This document shows positions 6,413 to 13,592 of a DNA stretch of 22,008 bases, in pieces (within the stretch, counting starts at the first letter, position 1; every line of letters starts with the position of its first letter). The DNA comes from Bacteroidaceae bacterium. Its GTDB lineage: Bacteria > Bacteroidota > Bacteroidia > Bacteroidales > Bacteroidaceae. Location of the stretch: positions 1 through 22,008 of the forward strand of contig CAAGDO010000096.1 of assembly GCA_900768625.1 (NCBI GenBank), in the 5' to 3' direction. Under the pieces are notes generated by a model. That model was not told where the DNA came from, did no database searches, and saw only the letters and a list, made by a program, of their open reading frames with translations. Both the position numbers and the translations under genes were made by a program.

Positions 6413-8248
6413 TTAGAGTTGCTGCATGTCGTTAAGACGCTTGTAGTAGCCGTCGAGGGCGAGCAGCTCCTCATGGGTGCCGCGTTCCACGATGCGTCCT
6501 TCGTGGAGCACACAGATTTCATCAGCATTCTTGATGGTCGACAGGCGATGGGCGATGGCGATGGTCGTGCGCGTCTTCATCAAGCGTTCGAGAGCTTCCT
6601 GCACGAGGCGTTCGCTTTCGGTGTCGAGTGCCGAAGTGGCCTCATCGAGAATCAGGATGGCCGGATTCTTGAGGATGGCGCGGGCAATGGACACACGCTG
6701 ACGCTGACCACCGGAAAGACGACAACCGCGGTCGCCCACCTTTGTGTCGTAGCCCTCTTCGCTTTCCATGATGAAATCGTGGGCATTGGCAATCTTGGCC
6801 GCTTCAATCACCTGTTCCATGGTGGCGTTCTCCACACCGAAGGCGATGTTGTTGAAGAATGTGTCGTTGAAGAGGATGGCCTCCTGATTGACATTGCCGA
6901 TAAGGGCGCGGAGGTCGCTGATGGCCAAAGTCTTCACGTTCTTGCCATCGATGAGAATTTCGCCGGATTCCACGTCATGATAGCGGGGAAGAAGGTCGAC
7001 CAACGTGGATTTTCCCGAACCGCTCTGTCCGACGAGGGCGATGGTCTGTCCGCGACGCACGGTGAGGTTCACGTCTTTGAGCACGGGAGTGTGGCTGTTG
7101 TAGGAGAAATTCACGTGGCGGAACTCGATGCTGTCCTTCAGTCCGTCGATGGTGGCGGGATGGGCAGGTTCCGTGATGGGATTGACAGCATTGAGAATCT
7201 TGTTGACGCGCTCCACGGAGGCCATACCCTTCGGAATGCTGTAGCTGGCTTTTGAGAAATCCTTGAGCGGCTGGATGATGCTGTAGAGGATGACCATATA
7301 GAAAATGAAGGTCGGTGCATCGATGGGCGAATGGTCGGAGAAGATCAGTGTACCGCCATACCAGAGGACGAGCACGATGAGTGCCGTGCCGAGGAATTCG
7401 CTCACGGGGTGGGCAGACGCCTGACGTATGGCGACCCGGTTGGAAGCCGTTCGGAATTCATTGGTCGAACGGTCGAAACGGTCGTACATCTTACGTTCGG
7501 CGCCAAAGGCCTTGATGATGCGCATGCCGCCGAGGGTTTCCTCGAGCTGGGCCATGGTGTCGCTCCATTTGTTCTGTGCGTCGAGGCTCTGATGCTTCAG
7601 CTTTCGGCCAATGCGGCCCATGAGCCATCCCATGAGGGGGAGCACCACGATGGTGAAGAGGGTGAGCTGCCAGGAGGTATAGATGAGCACGCCGAAGTAG
7701 CACACCAAGAGAATGGGATTCTTGATGAGCATGTCGAGCGAGCCCGTGATGGAGTTTTCGATTTCGTTGACGTCGCCGCTCATGCGGGCGATGATGTCGC
7801 CTTTGCGCTCATCGGAGAAGAAACTCAGGGGGAGCGAAATGATTTTATGGTACACCTGGGTGCGGATGTCGCGCACAATGCCCGTACGAAGGGGCACCAT
7901 GATACCTACGGAGGCGAAGTAGCACGACGTCTTGAGCAACGTGGCCGTCACGAGGAACAGACCGATGAAGAGCAACGTGGTGGGGGCTCCGTAACGGGCC
8001 ATGAGCTCAGTGGTATACCAATAGAGGTTGTTGACCACGATTTCCTTCATGCCCAGTCCCGGCGTGTTCCATGCGATGAACTCATAGTGGTTGCGATCGA
8101 TGCCAAAAAGAAGCTGCAGCATCGGGATGAGGGAGACGAAGGAGAACACGTTGAGAATGGCCGAAAGCAGGTTGAACACGAGGGAACCCACGAGGTAGCC
8201 TTTATACGGACGGACGTAGTGCCGCATAACGCGGAAGAATTCTTTCAT
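6413..8248 (-). CDS. MsbA-like ABC exporter, fused permease and ATPase
   Basis: The 611-residue half-transporter would act as a homodimer. An N-terminal six-helix exporter domain (about 15-340) is followed by the nucleotide-binding domain. Walker A is GQSGSGKST at 407-415, the Q-loop is Q455, the signature is LSGGQRQR from 511, Walker B is ILILDEA at 531-537 and the H-loop is H567. Architecture and length fit the MsbA/lipid-flippase group, but multidrug exporters look alike, so MsbA identity is not certain. It is the first gene of a four-gene minus-strand run with an LTA-synthase-like enzyme, an epimerase and a PAP2 enzyme. That favours a lipid or lipid-linked substrate. A -7-like element lies about 85 bases upstream. 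Confidence 0.92.
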   Translation of the reverse strand: MKEFFRVMRHYVRPYKGYLVGSLVFNLLSAILNVFSFVSLIPMLQLLFGIDRNHYEFIAWNTPGLGMKEIVVNNLYWYTTELMARYGAPTTLLFIGLFLVTATLLKTSCYFASVGIMVPLRTGIVRDIRTQVYHKIISLPLSFFSDERKGDIIARMSGDVNEIENSITGSLDMLIKNPILLVCYFGVLIYTSWQLTLFTIVVLPLMGWLMGRIGRKLKHQSLDAQNKWSDTMAQLEETLGGMRIIKAFGAERKMYDRFDRSTNEFRTASNRVAIRQASAHPVSEFLGTALIVLVLWYGGTLIFSDHSPIDAPTFIFYMVILYSIIQPLKDFSKASYSIPKGMASVERVNKILNAVNPITEPAHPATIDGLKDSIEFRHVNFSYNSHTPVLKDVNLTVRRGQTIALVGQSGSGKSTLVDLLPRYHDVESGEILIDGKNVKTLAISDLRALIGNVNQEAILFNDTFFNNIAFGVENATMEQVIEAAKIANAHDFIMESEEGYDTKVGDRGCRLSGGQRQRVSIARAILKNPAILILDEATSALDTESERLVQEALERLMKTRTTIAIAHRLSTIKNADEICVLHEGRIVERGTHEELLALDGYYKRLNDMQQL

Positions 8249-8330
8249 GCGTCGTTAGGTGTTTGGATTATGCAAAAGCAAAAGCGAATGTGAATGGATG
8301 TATGACAAAGTTGTGAAGTGTTTCACGCGG

Positions 8331-8338
8331 CAAAAGTA
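8331..8338 (-). promoter_or_regulatory. -7 element upstream of the MsbA-like gene
   Basis: TACTTTTG on the minus strand matches TAnnTTTG and would give a leader of about 75 nt. No good -33 TTTG is seen at the expected distance, so this is a partial promoter call. Confidence 0.5.
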
Positions 8339-8446
8339 CGAATAAAATGAGAGAGTATTCGGGCTTTACGCTGATTTCTTCATGCTGAAGCCTGAAAGTG
8401 GGCCAAATGTGGGGCAAAAGCATAAAGTCTGCGTGTATTTTTCGTG

Positions 8447-8480
8447 TGATGGCAGCCTTCTTCAGGGCTGCGCCCCATCA
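8447..8480. other. Bulged hairpin between the divergent promoters
   Basis: TGATGG-CAGCC (8447-8457) pairs with GGCTG (8466-8470) and CCATCA (8475-8480), leaving a small bulge. It lies in the 413-base gap at 8249-8661, which otherwise holds only the two opposing promoters. An open frame of about 80 codons across it (8398-8646) has no recognisable features. Confidence 0.35.
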
Positions 8481-8540
8481 AGGCGGAAGTCGTTCGATGC
8501 CTAAAAAGAGGGAGTTTAACCGAAAAGACATTGCGCATTG

Positions 8541-8571
8541 TTGCAAGTGTGGCCAGAATGCACTAAATTTG
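8541..8571 (+). promoter_or_regulatory. Promoter of the M6 metalloprotease gene
   Basis: TAAATTTG at 8564-8571 matches the -7 consensus TAnnTTTG. A TTG at 8541-8543 sits 20 bases upstream as a partial -33 box. The predicted leader is about 85 nt. Confidence 0.65.
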
Positions 8572-8661
8572 TCGCGCTTTGCAGGCATAGTCCTCTTTTT
8601 TGTCAGAAAAAGCGGGAGGATATGCTGCATTCGTTTCATAGTTTGAACAAAAAAGCCCCAT

Positions 8662-11211
8662 ATGCTTAAACACATCTTTACTCTTGCCTCAGCGCTGTTG
8701 CTCACCCTTTCAGCCTGGGCCATTCCCGCCAAGCGCATCACGCGCGTGCTGACACAGCCAGACGGCACGCAAGTCACGGTGGTGCTTAGCGGCGACGAAT
8801 CCTTCCACTGCCTGCGCACGACCGACGGCCTTCCCGTTGTGAAAAGTACGGACGGCACTTGGTGCTATGCCACCCTCAGCGGCACGAATCTGATTCCCAC
8901 TTCCGTTGCAGCCCACGATGTGGACCAGCGCAGCGAGTCGGAGAAAGCTTTCCTCAAGTCTGCATCTGCCGTCAATGACCAGCTGACCACACTCCATCGC
9001 CAGCGCATTGCTGCGCGCAACGAACGTCGCAAGCGCCGTCTGCCCGCTGTGAAGGCCTTGGCCTCCACCGATTCTGTGGCACACCGTCGCGGATTGGTGA
9101 TTCTGGTCAATTTCCAGGACCAGAAAATGCATGCCGACAACACCAGTGAGGAATTCGACAAGATGATGAACCAGACGGGCTATGACGGCAATGGCAATGC
9201 CGGAAGCGTACATGACTACTTCCTGGCGCAGTCATACGGCAAATTCGACCTCACGTTCGACGTGGTGGGTCCTGTCACCGTGTCGAAGAATCTGGCAGCC
9301 TACGGTGCCAACAAAGGCGGCGACGACATTGATCCCGCCGGCATGGTTTATGAAGCCTGCAAACTGGTGGCTGACAAGGTCAACTTCAAGGATTATGACT
9401 GGGACGGCGATGGCGAGGTGGACCAAGTGTTCATCATCTTCGCCGGCAACAGTGAGGCCGAAGGTGGCGACGAAAACTGCATCTGGCCGCACGAATGGGA
9501 CATCACCTACGGCGGTTACAATCTGACGCTCAACGGCGTGAAGATCGGCACCTACGGCTGTGCCTCCGAACTCTACGGCACGTCGAAATCCCGCTTGGGC
9601 GGTATCGGTACGGCCTGCCACGAATTCTCCCACTGCCTGGGTCTGCCCGACATGTACGACGTGGACTATAGCGGTGGATTCGGTATGGGTTGCTGGAGTT
9701 TGATGGACTCCGGTTCCTACAACGGAGACGGTTATGCTCCCTCGGGCTATACGGCCTATGAGCGTTGGACCAGCGGATGGTTGCAGCCCGTGGAATTGAA
9801 GAAGGCTTGCACCGTGACGGGGATTCCCTCGCTCGACAAGGAGCCTGTGGCCTACGTGGTCTACAACGATGCCAACCGCAATGAATACTATCTCATCGAG
9901 AACCGCCAGCAGGATGGTTGGTTCGCTGAAGATGAGGCAAAGGGCTTGATGGTGACCCATGTCGACTTCGACGAAGATGCATGGTGGAACAACACGGTGA
10001 ACGACATTCCCGGCCACCAGCGTTGCGCCATCGTGCCTGCCGACAACAAAGCCGACGACTACAGCTACTCGGGGGACCTCTATCCCTATAAGGGCAACAA
10101 TCAGCTGACCAACACTTCCTCCCCTGCCGCATCCCTCTTCAACCCCAACACTGACGGCACGAAATTCCTCAGCAAGCCCATCACCCACATGAGCTATGGT
10201 GCCGACGGACTGGCCAGCTTCGCCTTCATGGGCGGATTGAGCCTCGACATTCCTGCCGAACTCTCCACGGAAGAAACCTCGGCCAACGGATTCACTGCCC
10301 GATGGGGCGCCGTTGACAAGGCTGAAACCTACTCTCTCGAACTCCGTCCCGACCAGAGCGGACAGCAGGATCTGACCGAACTCTGCATGGAGGACTTCAA
10401 CGAATGGAGCAAGGACCAAACGGGCGAAAAAGACTCCAACATCGACATCAGCTCGAAACTCGACAACTATTCCGCTTCGACGGGCTGGACGGGCACGAAG
10501 CTCTTCCTGGGCCCCTCTCGCTTGAAGTTGGGCACCTCGTCTGTATCCGGTTCGCTCGTCTCCCCCGTGTTGGCCGCCCCCGCAACGGAAAAGGTCAGCG
10601 TGAAATTCACGGAAAAGCGTTATTCGCGTGATGTCAACAAGGTGCTTGTCGAACTGCGTAACGCCTACGGCACCGTGCAGCAGAGCCGCGAAGTGACTCC
10701 CTCCGATACCGAACACGTGGTGGTGTTTGAGAATGTGAACGATGATTTCCGCGTTTCCATCTCGACAACAGCCAAGCGTGTTTACCTGACGGGCCAGCTG
10801 CTGGTGTGCGACGGCGAAATGGAACTTTCCGGTGAATCTGCCGCCCGCACCGCTGTGCTTGCCGAACCTTCGGCCGACAACACCGTGCAGGTGGTGAAGG
10901 GACTCACCGACTTGCACCACACCTTCGACGCCCTCCCCACGAATGCCGTCTACAAGTGGCGCGTTCGTTCAGAGTCGGGCTCAGTGACTTCTCCCTGGAG
11001 CGCTTGGCAACGCGTGGTGCTTGGCACAGTCGAAGGCATCAACCAAGCCGTTTCTCCGGCAACGGGTTGGAATGCCGCCACAGAGGTGGAGGTCTTCTCT
11101 CTCTCCGGCCGTAGCCTGCGCCGTGCCCCGTTGGGCTACTGGAGTCAGGGCCTTCCTGCCGGCACCTATCTGCTCCGCAACGGAAAGCAGACGGAGCTCC
11201 GCATGAAATAA
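8662..11211 (+). CDS. Secreted M6-family metalloprotease with probable T9SS sorting C-terminus
   Basis: The 849-residue product opens with a signal peptide (about 1-20), then a propeptide-like region to about 140. The peptidase domain carries the zinc site HEFSHCLGLPD at 320-330 (H320, E321, H324, D330). A DWDGDGEVD loop at 247-255 looks calcium-binding and is usual in M6 enzymes related to immune inhibitor A. A beta-rich region from about 535 to 780 follows. The last 45 or so residues (VEVFSLSGRSL, LPAGTYLLRNG, ending in RMK) resemble type A CTDs that direct T9SS export and anchoring. The likely role is extracellular or surface protein degradation. The gene has its own promoter and terminators and appears monocistronic. 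The M6 call is firm; the CTD call is by pattern only. Confidence 0.92.
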   Translation: MLKHIFTLASALLLTLSAWAIPAKRITRVLTQPDGTQVTVVLSGDESFHCLRTTDGLPVVKSTDGTWCYATLSGTNLIPTSVAAHDVDQRSESEKAFLKSASAVNDQLTTLHRQRIAARNERRKRRLPAVKALASTDSVAHRRGLVILVNFQDQKMHADNTSEEFDKMMNQTGYDGNGNAGSVHDYFLAQSYGKFDLTFDVVGPVTVSKNLAAYGANKGGDDIDPAGMVYEACKLVADKVNFKDYDWDGDGEVDQVFIIFAGNSEAEGGDENCIWPHEWDITYGGYNLTLNGVKIGTYGCASELYGTSKSRLGGIGTACHEFSHCLGLPDMYDVDYSGGFGMGCWSLMDSGSYNGDGYAPSGYTAYERWTSGWLQPVELKKACTVTGIPSLDKEPVAYVVYNDANRNEYYLIENRQQDGWFAEDEAKGLMVTHVDFDEDAWWNNTVNDIPGHQRCAIVPADNKADDYSYSGDLYPYKGNNQLTNTSSPAASLFNPNTDGTKFLSKPITHMSYGADGLASFAFMGGLSLDIPAELSTEETSANGFTARWGAVDKAETYSLELRPDQSGQQDLTELCMEDFNEWSKDQTGEKDSNIDISSKLDNYSASTGWTGTKLFLGPSRLKLGTSSVSGSLVSPVLAAPATEKVSVKFTEKRYSRDVNKVLVELRNAYGTVQQSREVTPSDTEHVVVFENVNDDFRVSISTTAKRVYLTGQLLVCDGEMELSGESAARTAVLAEPSADNTVQVVKGLTDLHHTFDALPTNAVYKWRVRSESGSVTSPWSAWQRVVLGTVEGINQAVSPATGWNAATEVEVFSLSGRSLRRAPLGYWSQGLPAGTYLLRNGKQTELRMK

Positions 11212-11277
11212 ATCCCACAGCACATGGGTGGAAAAATGAGCATCGCATGCCCGATTTTTCTCCCTTCTGCAACCAAT

Positions 11278-11310
11278 AAAGGGTCAGTCCGCAAGGGTTG
11301 ACCTTTTTTT
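11278..11310 (+). terminator. Intrinsic terminator of the M6 protease gene
   Basis: An imperfect stem formed by AAAGGGTCAGTCC and GGGTTGACCTTT is followed by seven T. It begins about 66 bases after the stop. A second, weaker A/T-rich hairpin lies before it at about 11230-11263. Confidence 0.75.
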
Positions 11311-11356
11311 GGTACCCTTTGACGAATGATTAGGGTCTGAAGCCCAAGAAGTTCCG

Positions 11357-11364
11357 TACTTTTG
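11357..11364 (+). promoter_or_regulatory. -7-like element left of the interrupted repeat
   Basis: TACTTTTG fits TAnnTTTG exactly and lies between the M6 terminator and the insertion sequence. No matching -33 box is seen. If active, it would transcribe the interrupted inverted-repeat unit described separately. Confidence 0.4.
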
Positions 11365-11462
11365 CATCGTTCAAACGGAAGTTCCCGCAGACCGTTCCGC
11401 CTCCCCCAAAAGTGTGAGAGTCAGAAGTCGTCTGAACTTTTATGAATTTCAAGATTTGCCTT

Positions 11463-11468
11463 TATTTA
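11463..11468. repeat. Left target-site duplication TATTTA
   Basis: TATTTA immediately precedes the left terminal repeat. The identical hexamer follows the right terminal repeat at 13126-13131. A 6-bp duplication is within the range known for the IS1634 family. The site is A/T-rich, so exact boundaries could shift by a base or two. Confidence 0.7.
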
Positions 11469-11496
11469 AAGAAACCCGCATTCTGACCCCTATACA
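11469..11496. repeat. Left terminal inverted repeat of the IS
   Basis: The 28 bases begin AAGAAACCCGCATT and end CCCCTATACA. They match the complement of 13098-13125 at 27 of 28 positions. Confidence 0.92.
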
Positions 11497-11638
11497 AAAT
11501 ACGCTCATATACAGCTACTTACAGGATTCTAGGTTATATTTTCCAGCAAGAAGCTCGAAACGCAGCTAAAAAATGTGCGCGTAATCCCTTTTAGCAATAA
11601 AAACGCTCCAAAAATAGTTCTATTGGAAGAAAAATTTG

Positions 11639-11646
11639 TATCTTTG
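11639..11646 (+). promoter_or_regulatory. -7 element of the transposase gene
   Basis: TATCTTTG matches TAnnTTTG and lies 37 bases before the ATG at 11683. Because it falls inside the open frame that extends back to 11575, it argues for the downstream start. Confidence 0.6.
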
Positions 11647-11682
11647 CATAGGGTTTATAATAAGCATAACCCAATACAAAAA

Positions 11683-13104
11683 ATGGTAATTCCAAAGGAT
11701 ATTTTAGCAGTAGCAAGACCAAGTAGTACGGTTGTAAAACAACGCGGAAACAGATTCGTCGTTATAAAACGCACAAGTAAGAGAGTCGGGAAGAGAGTTG
11801 TTCCTATAGATCTCGGAATGGTTGGCGAAATCATCGATGGTAAGTTCGTTGCGCAGGTAAGCCCCAAAAGACCCAAGAAGTCAATCGACATAAAGGATTT
11901 TGGGGAAGTGGCATTGTGTCACAAAATGGGTAGAGATCTACTTGAAGAGCTTGCTAGCATCTGGGACTTAAATGATGCCAAACGCATATATACAATAGCT
12001 TTGCTTCGTGCAGCATATGGTGATGTGAAGAACCGAGAACTGATGATGCATTACGTGACATCATTCGCTTCTGAATGGATTCCAGATGTGCACCTTTCAG
12101 AGGATTCCGTTTCAAACTTTCTTCAAGAAATAGGTCAAAGTTATTCACTCATATGCAAATTCATGCGCAAGCGCATTGAGGAATTTGGAGGAAAGAATCT
12201 TGTAATTGATGGCATGCTTAAAGATTATAATTCCAAAGATGGGTATTTATCAGAATTCTCTAGAAAGGCAAGAACAAAAGGCTCAAAGGATCTTAGTCTT
12301 CTCTATGCGTTTGATCCTAAAAGCAAAGAGCCGATTGCTGTAAAGCCATATCCTGGGAATATGCTGGACCAGACCACTATCAGCAACTTCATATCTGAGA
12401 ATAAGATAGTTAATGGAATGATGATAATGGACAAGGGGTTTTGTAGTGAGGCATTGTTCGAGCAGGTAGATAAGATAGAAGGACTCTCCTATCTTATCCC
12501 CTTGAAGCAGAACTCGGCAATGATAAAGAAATACCAAATGGATAATCCGACGGAACATCTTCATGAATACAAGGATGCAACAATATTGTACAAGAAAGAG
12601 AAGATGGCAAACGGAAAGTACCTTTATTCGTTCCGTAATCCCAAAATTGCGTATGAACAGGAAGTGGCTTATGTTCAGCAAGCAGATAAAAAGGAAAAGT
12701 TTGATGGTAAGAAATACACAGGGAAAAGGACCTTGTTCGGATTGATAGTATTCAAGTCAAAGAAGAATCTTGACCCGCTGACAGTGTATTTGGCTTATGC
12801 GCAAAGATGGATGATTGAAGTCATGTTTGATATGTACAAAAATATTATTGATAGGGATACCGTAAATGTACATTCTGATTATCGAGTGTACGCTACCGAA
12901 CTTATCAATCTATTGTCCATTATCATTTCAACAAGAGTAAAAAACCTCTTTGTCAAAACGGAGCTAAGCCAAAAGTACTCATACAATCAAATATTCAAAA
13001 TGCTGTCAAAATACAAAAAGGCAAAAATCGAAGACAATGGAATTTGGAGATCTGTAACGATGCTAAAATACATAGAGGACGTAGTCGGTCAGCTAGATGT
13101 ATAG
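11683..13104 (+). CDS. DDE transposase, IS1634/IS4-type
   Basis: The 473-residue transposase has a complete DDE catalytic set: D176 in NLVIDGML, D250 in MIMDKGF and E379 within the classic IS4-type signature Y372-xx-R375-xxx-E379-x6-K386. The insertion domain between the second D and the E is long (about 130 residues) and likely beta-rich, as in IS1634-like enzymes. The open frame reaches back to a GTG at 11575. The ATG at 11683 is preferred because a -7 promoter element lies at 11639-11646. The stop TAG at 13102-13104 is inside the right terminal repeat. Codon use is A/T-rich compared with all flanking genes. The frame is intact, so the enzyme may be active. Confidence 0.9.
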   Translation: MVIPKDILAVARPSSTVVKQRGNRFVVIKRTSKRVGKRVVPIDLGMVGEIIDGKFVAQVSPKRPKKSIDIKDFGEVALCHKMGRDLLEELASIWDLNDAKRIYTIALLRAAYGDVKNRELMMHYVTSFASEWIPDVHLSEDSVSNFLQEIGQSYSLICKFMRKRIEEFGGKNLVIDGMLKDYNSKDGYLSEFSRKARTKGSKDLSLLYAFDPKSKEPIAVKPYPGNMLDQTTISNFISENKIVNGMMIMDKGFCSEALFEQVDKIEGLSYLIPLKQNSAMIKKYQMDNPTEHLHEYKDATILYKKEKMANGKYLYSFRNPKIAYEQEVAYVQQADKKEKFDGKKYTGKRTLFGLIVFKSKKNLDPLTVYLAYAQRWMIEVMFDMYKNIIDRDTVNVHSDYRVYATELINLLSIIISTRVKNLFVKTELSQKYSYNQIFKMLSKYKKAKIEDNGIWRSVTMLKYIEDVVGQLDV

Positions 13105-13125
13105 GGGTCAAAATGCGGGTTTCTT
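13098..13125. repeat. Right terminal inverted repeat of the IS
   Basis: This is the complement of the left repeat with one mismatch. It contains the transposase stop codon. Confidence 0.92.
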
Positions 13126-13131
13126 TATTTA
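13126..13131. repeat. Right target-site duplication TATTTA
   Basis: Identical to the hexamer at 11463-11468 and directly abutting the right terminal repeat. Confidence 0.7.
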
Positions 13132-13365
13132 TTTTTGAGGCGGTTTTGGGCCTTGAAGAGGGAGTGTAGCGAGCTACACGACCGATGAAAGGGCAAAAAA
13201 TGACCAAAAAGAAAGGCGAAGATTGAATGGAGAAGAATTCAAATTCCAAATCAAATCTTCATCAAAAAAGTTTAGACGACTTCTCAATGGGCGGACGTTT
13301 CCCGCTCCGTTTGCAGCAGAAGATTTAGATAAGTTTTTCATGCTATTTGTTAGTTAAAGTTTTTG

Positions 13366-13404
13366 GAGGCACATCGGCTGTGAAAGCCCATGTGTCTCTT
13401 TTTT
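13366..13404 (+). terminator. Intrinsic terminator with no obvious upstream gene
   Basis: GAGGCACATCGGCT (13366-13379) pairs with AGCCCATGTGTCTC (13385-13398), with one G-T wobble and one mismatch. Six T follow (13399-13404). The only gene upstream on this strand is the transposase, about 260 bases away behind the right terminal repeat. It may have ended a transcript of the interrupted repeat locus. Confidence 0.65.
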
Positions 13405-13446
13405 CTTGAAAGGCGAGAGGCATTGGTTTTTAAAAAGAGGGCGTCA

Positions 13447-13520
13447 GAATACTTCAGTAGGAATACTCGAGTACTCCAATGGAAATACGCCCAAACTTCT
13501 ATGGAAGTACACAGACATCC
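13447..13520 (+). repeat. Degenerate GGAANTAC repeats upstream of rdgB
   Basis: Related words recur at spacings near 21 bases: AGAATAC (13447-13453), GGAATAC (13460-13466), GGAAATAC (13481-13488) and GGAAGTAC (13503-13510). A palindrome, GGAATACTCGAGTACTCC, spans 13460-13477. The region lies just before the rdgB promoter. The function is unknown. With the repeat remnants, it fills the 488-base gene-free gap after the transposase. Confidence 0.4.
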
Positions 13521-13557
13521 ACCCCTGCAAGGTAAGTTCTTTCTCAAAAAGATTTCG

Positions 13558-13565
13558 TAACTTCG
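13558..13565 (+). promoter_or_regulatory. -7-like element upstream of rdgB
   Basis: TAACTTCG differs from TAnnTTTG by one base. The same octamer appears as a -7 site at the right edge of the window (22000-22007). It would give a leader of about 20 nt. No clear -33 box is visible. Confidence 0.4.
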
Positions 13566-13592
13566 CGACCGTAACCAAACAAGCATAACGCA

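Larger units (their letters stand above)
11469..13125 (+). mobile_element. Complete IS element, IS1634/IS4-like, 1657 bp
   Basis: The element is bounded by 28-bp terminal inverted repeats with one mismatch (11469-11496 and 13098-13125) and flanked by TATTTA duplications. It encodes a single intact DDE transposase on the plus strand, whose stop codon lies inside the right terminal repeat. Its A/T-rich composition and codon use contrast with the G/C-richer neighbouring genes, indicating acquisition from elsewhere. All parts needed for activity appear intact, so the insertion may be recent. It landed between genes, in an older repeat. Confidence 0.92.
11372..13313. repeat. Older inverted-repeat unit (about 280 bp) split by the insertion sequence
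   Basis: Outside the insertion sequence, matching arms face each other. CAAACGGA (11372-11379) pairs with TCCGTTTG (13306-13313). AGAAGTCGTCTGAACTTTT (11423-11441) matches the complement of 13266-13284 at 18 of 19 positions. AAGATTTG (11451-11458) matches the complement of 13252-13259. Removing the IS and one TATTTA copy rejoins a unit of about 279 bp. The right half also holds a hairpin, GTGTAGC/GCTACAC (13164-13179), and a longer local stem (13218-13260). No coding sequence is evident. It may be a dispersed Prevotella-type repeat or a structured RNA. Confidence 0.6.

Noticed and set aside
6248..7255. 335-codon plus-strand frame antisense to the exporter ATPase domain
   Set aside because: A shadow of the conserved nucleotide-binding domain; no motifs of its own.
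8398..8646. 82-codon frame upstream of the M6 gene containing CCKCG
   Set aside because: It overlaps the promoter of the M6 gene and has no family resemblance. The cysteine cluster is too small to support a zinc-binding protein.
9232..10920. 562-codon open frame antisense to the M6 protease
   Set aside because: It lies wholly inside a strongly supported gene and has no recognisable domain. Codon bias in G/C-rich genes often opens the antisense frame.
11575..11682. N-terminal extension of the transposase from a GTG
   Set aside because: A promoter -7 site lies within it, and the downstream ATG gives a more usual N-terminus.
13406..13588. 60-codon frame ending just before rdgB
   Set aside because: It runs through the repeat words and the -7-like site and looks like chance translation of repeats.
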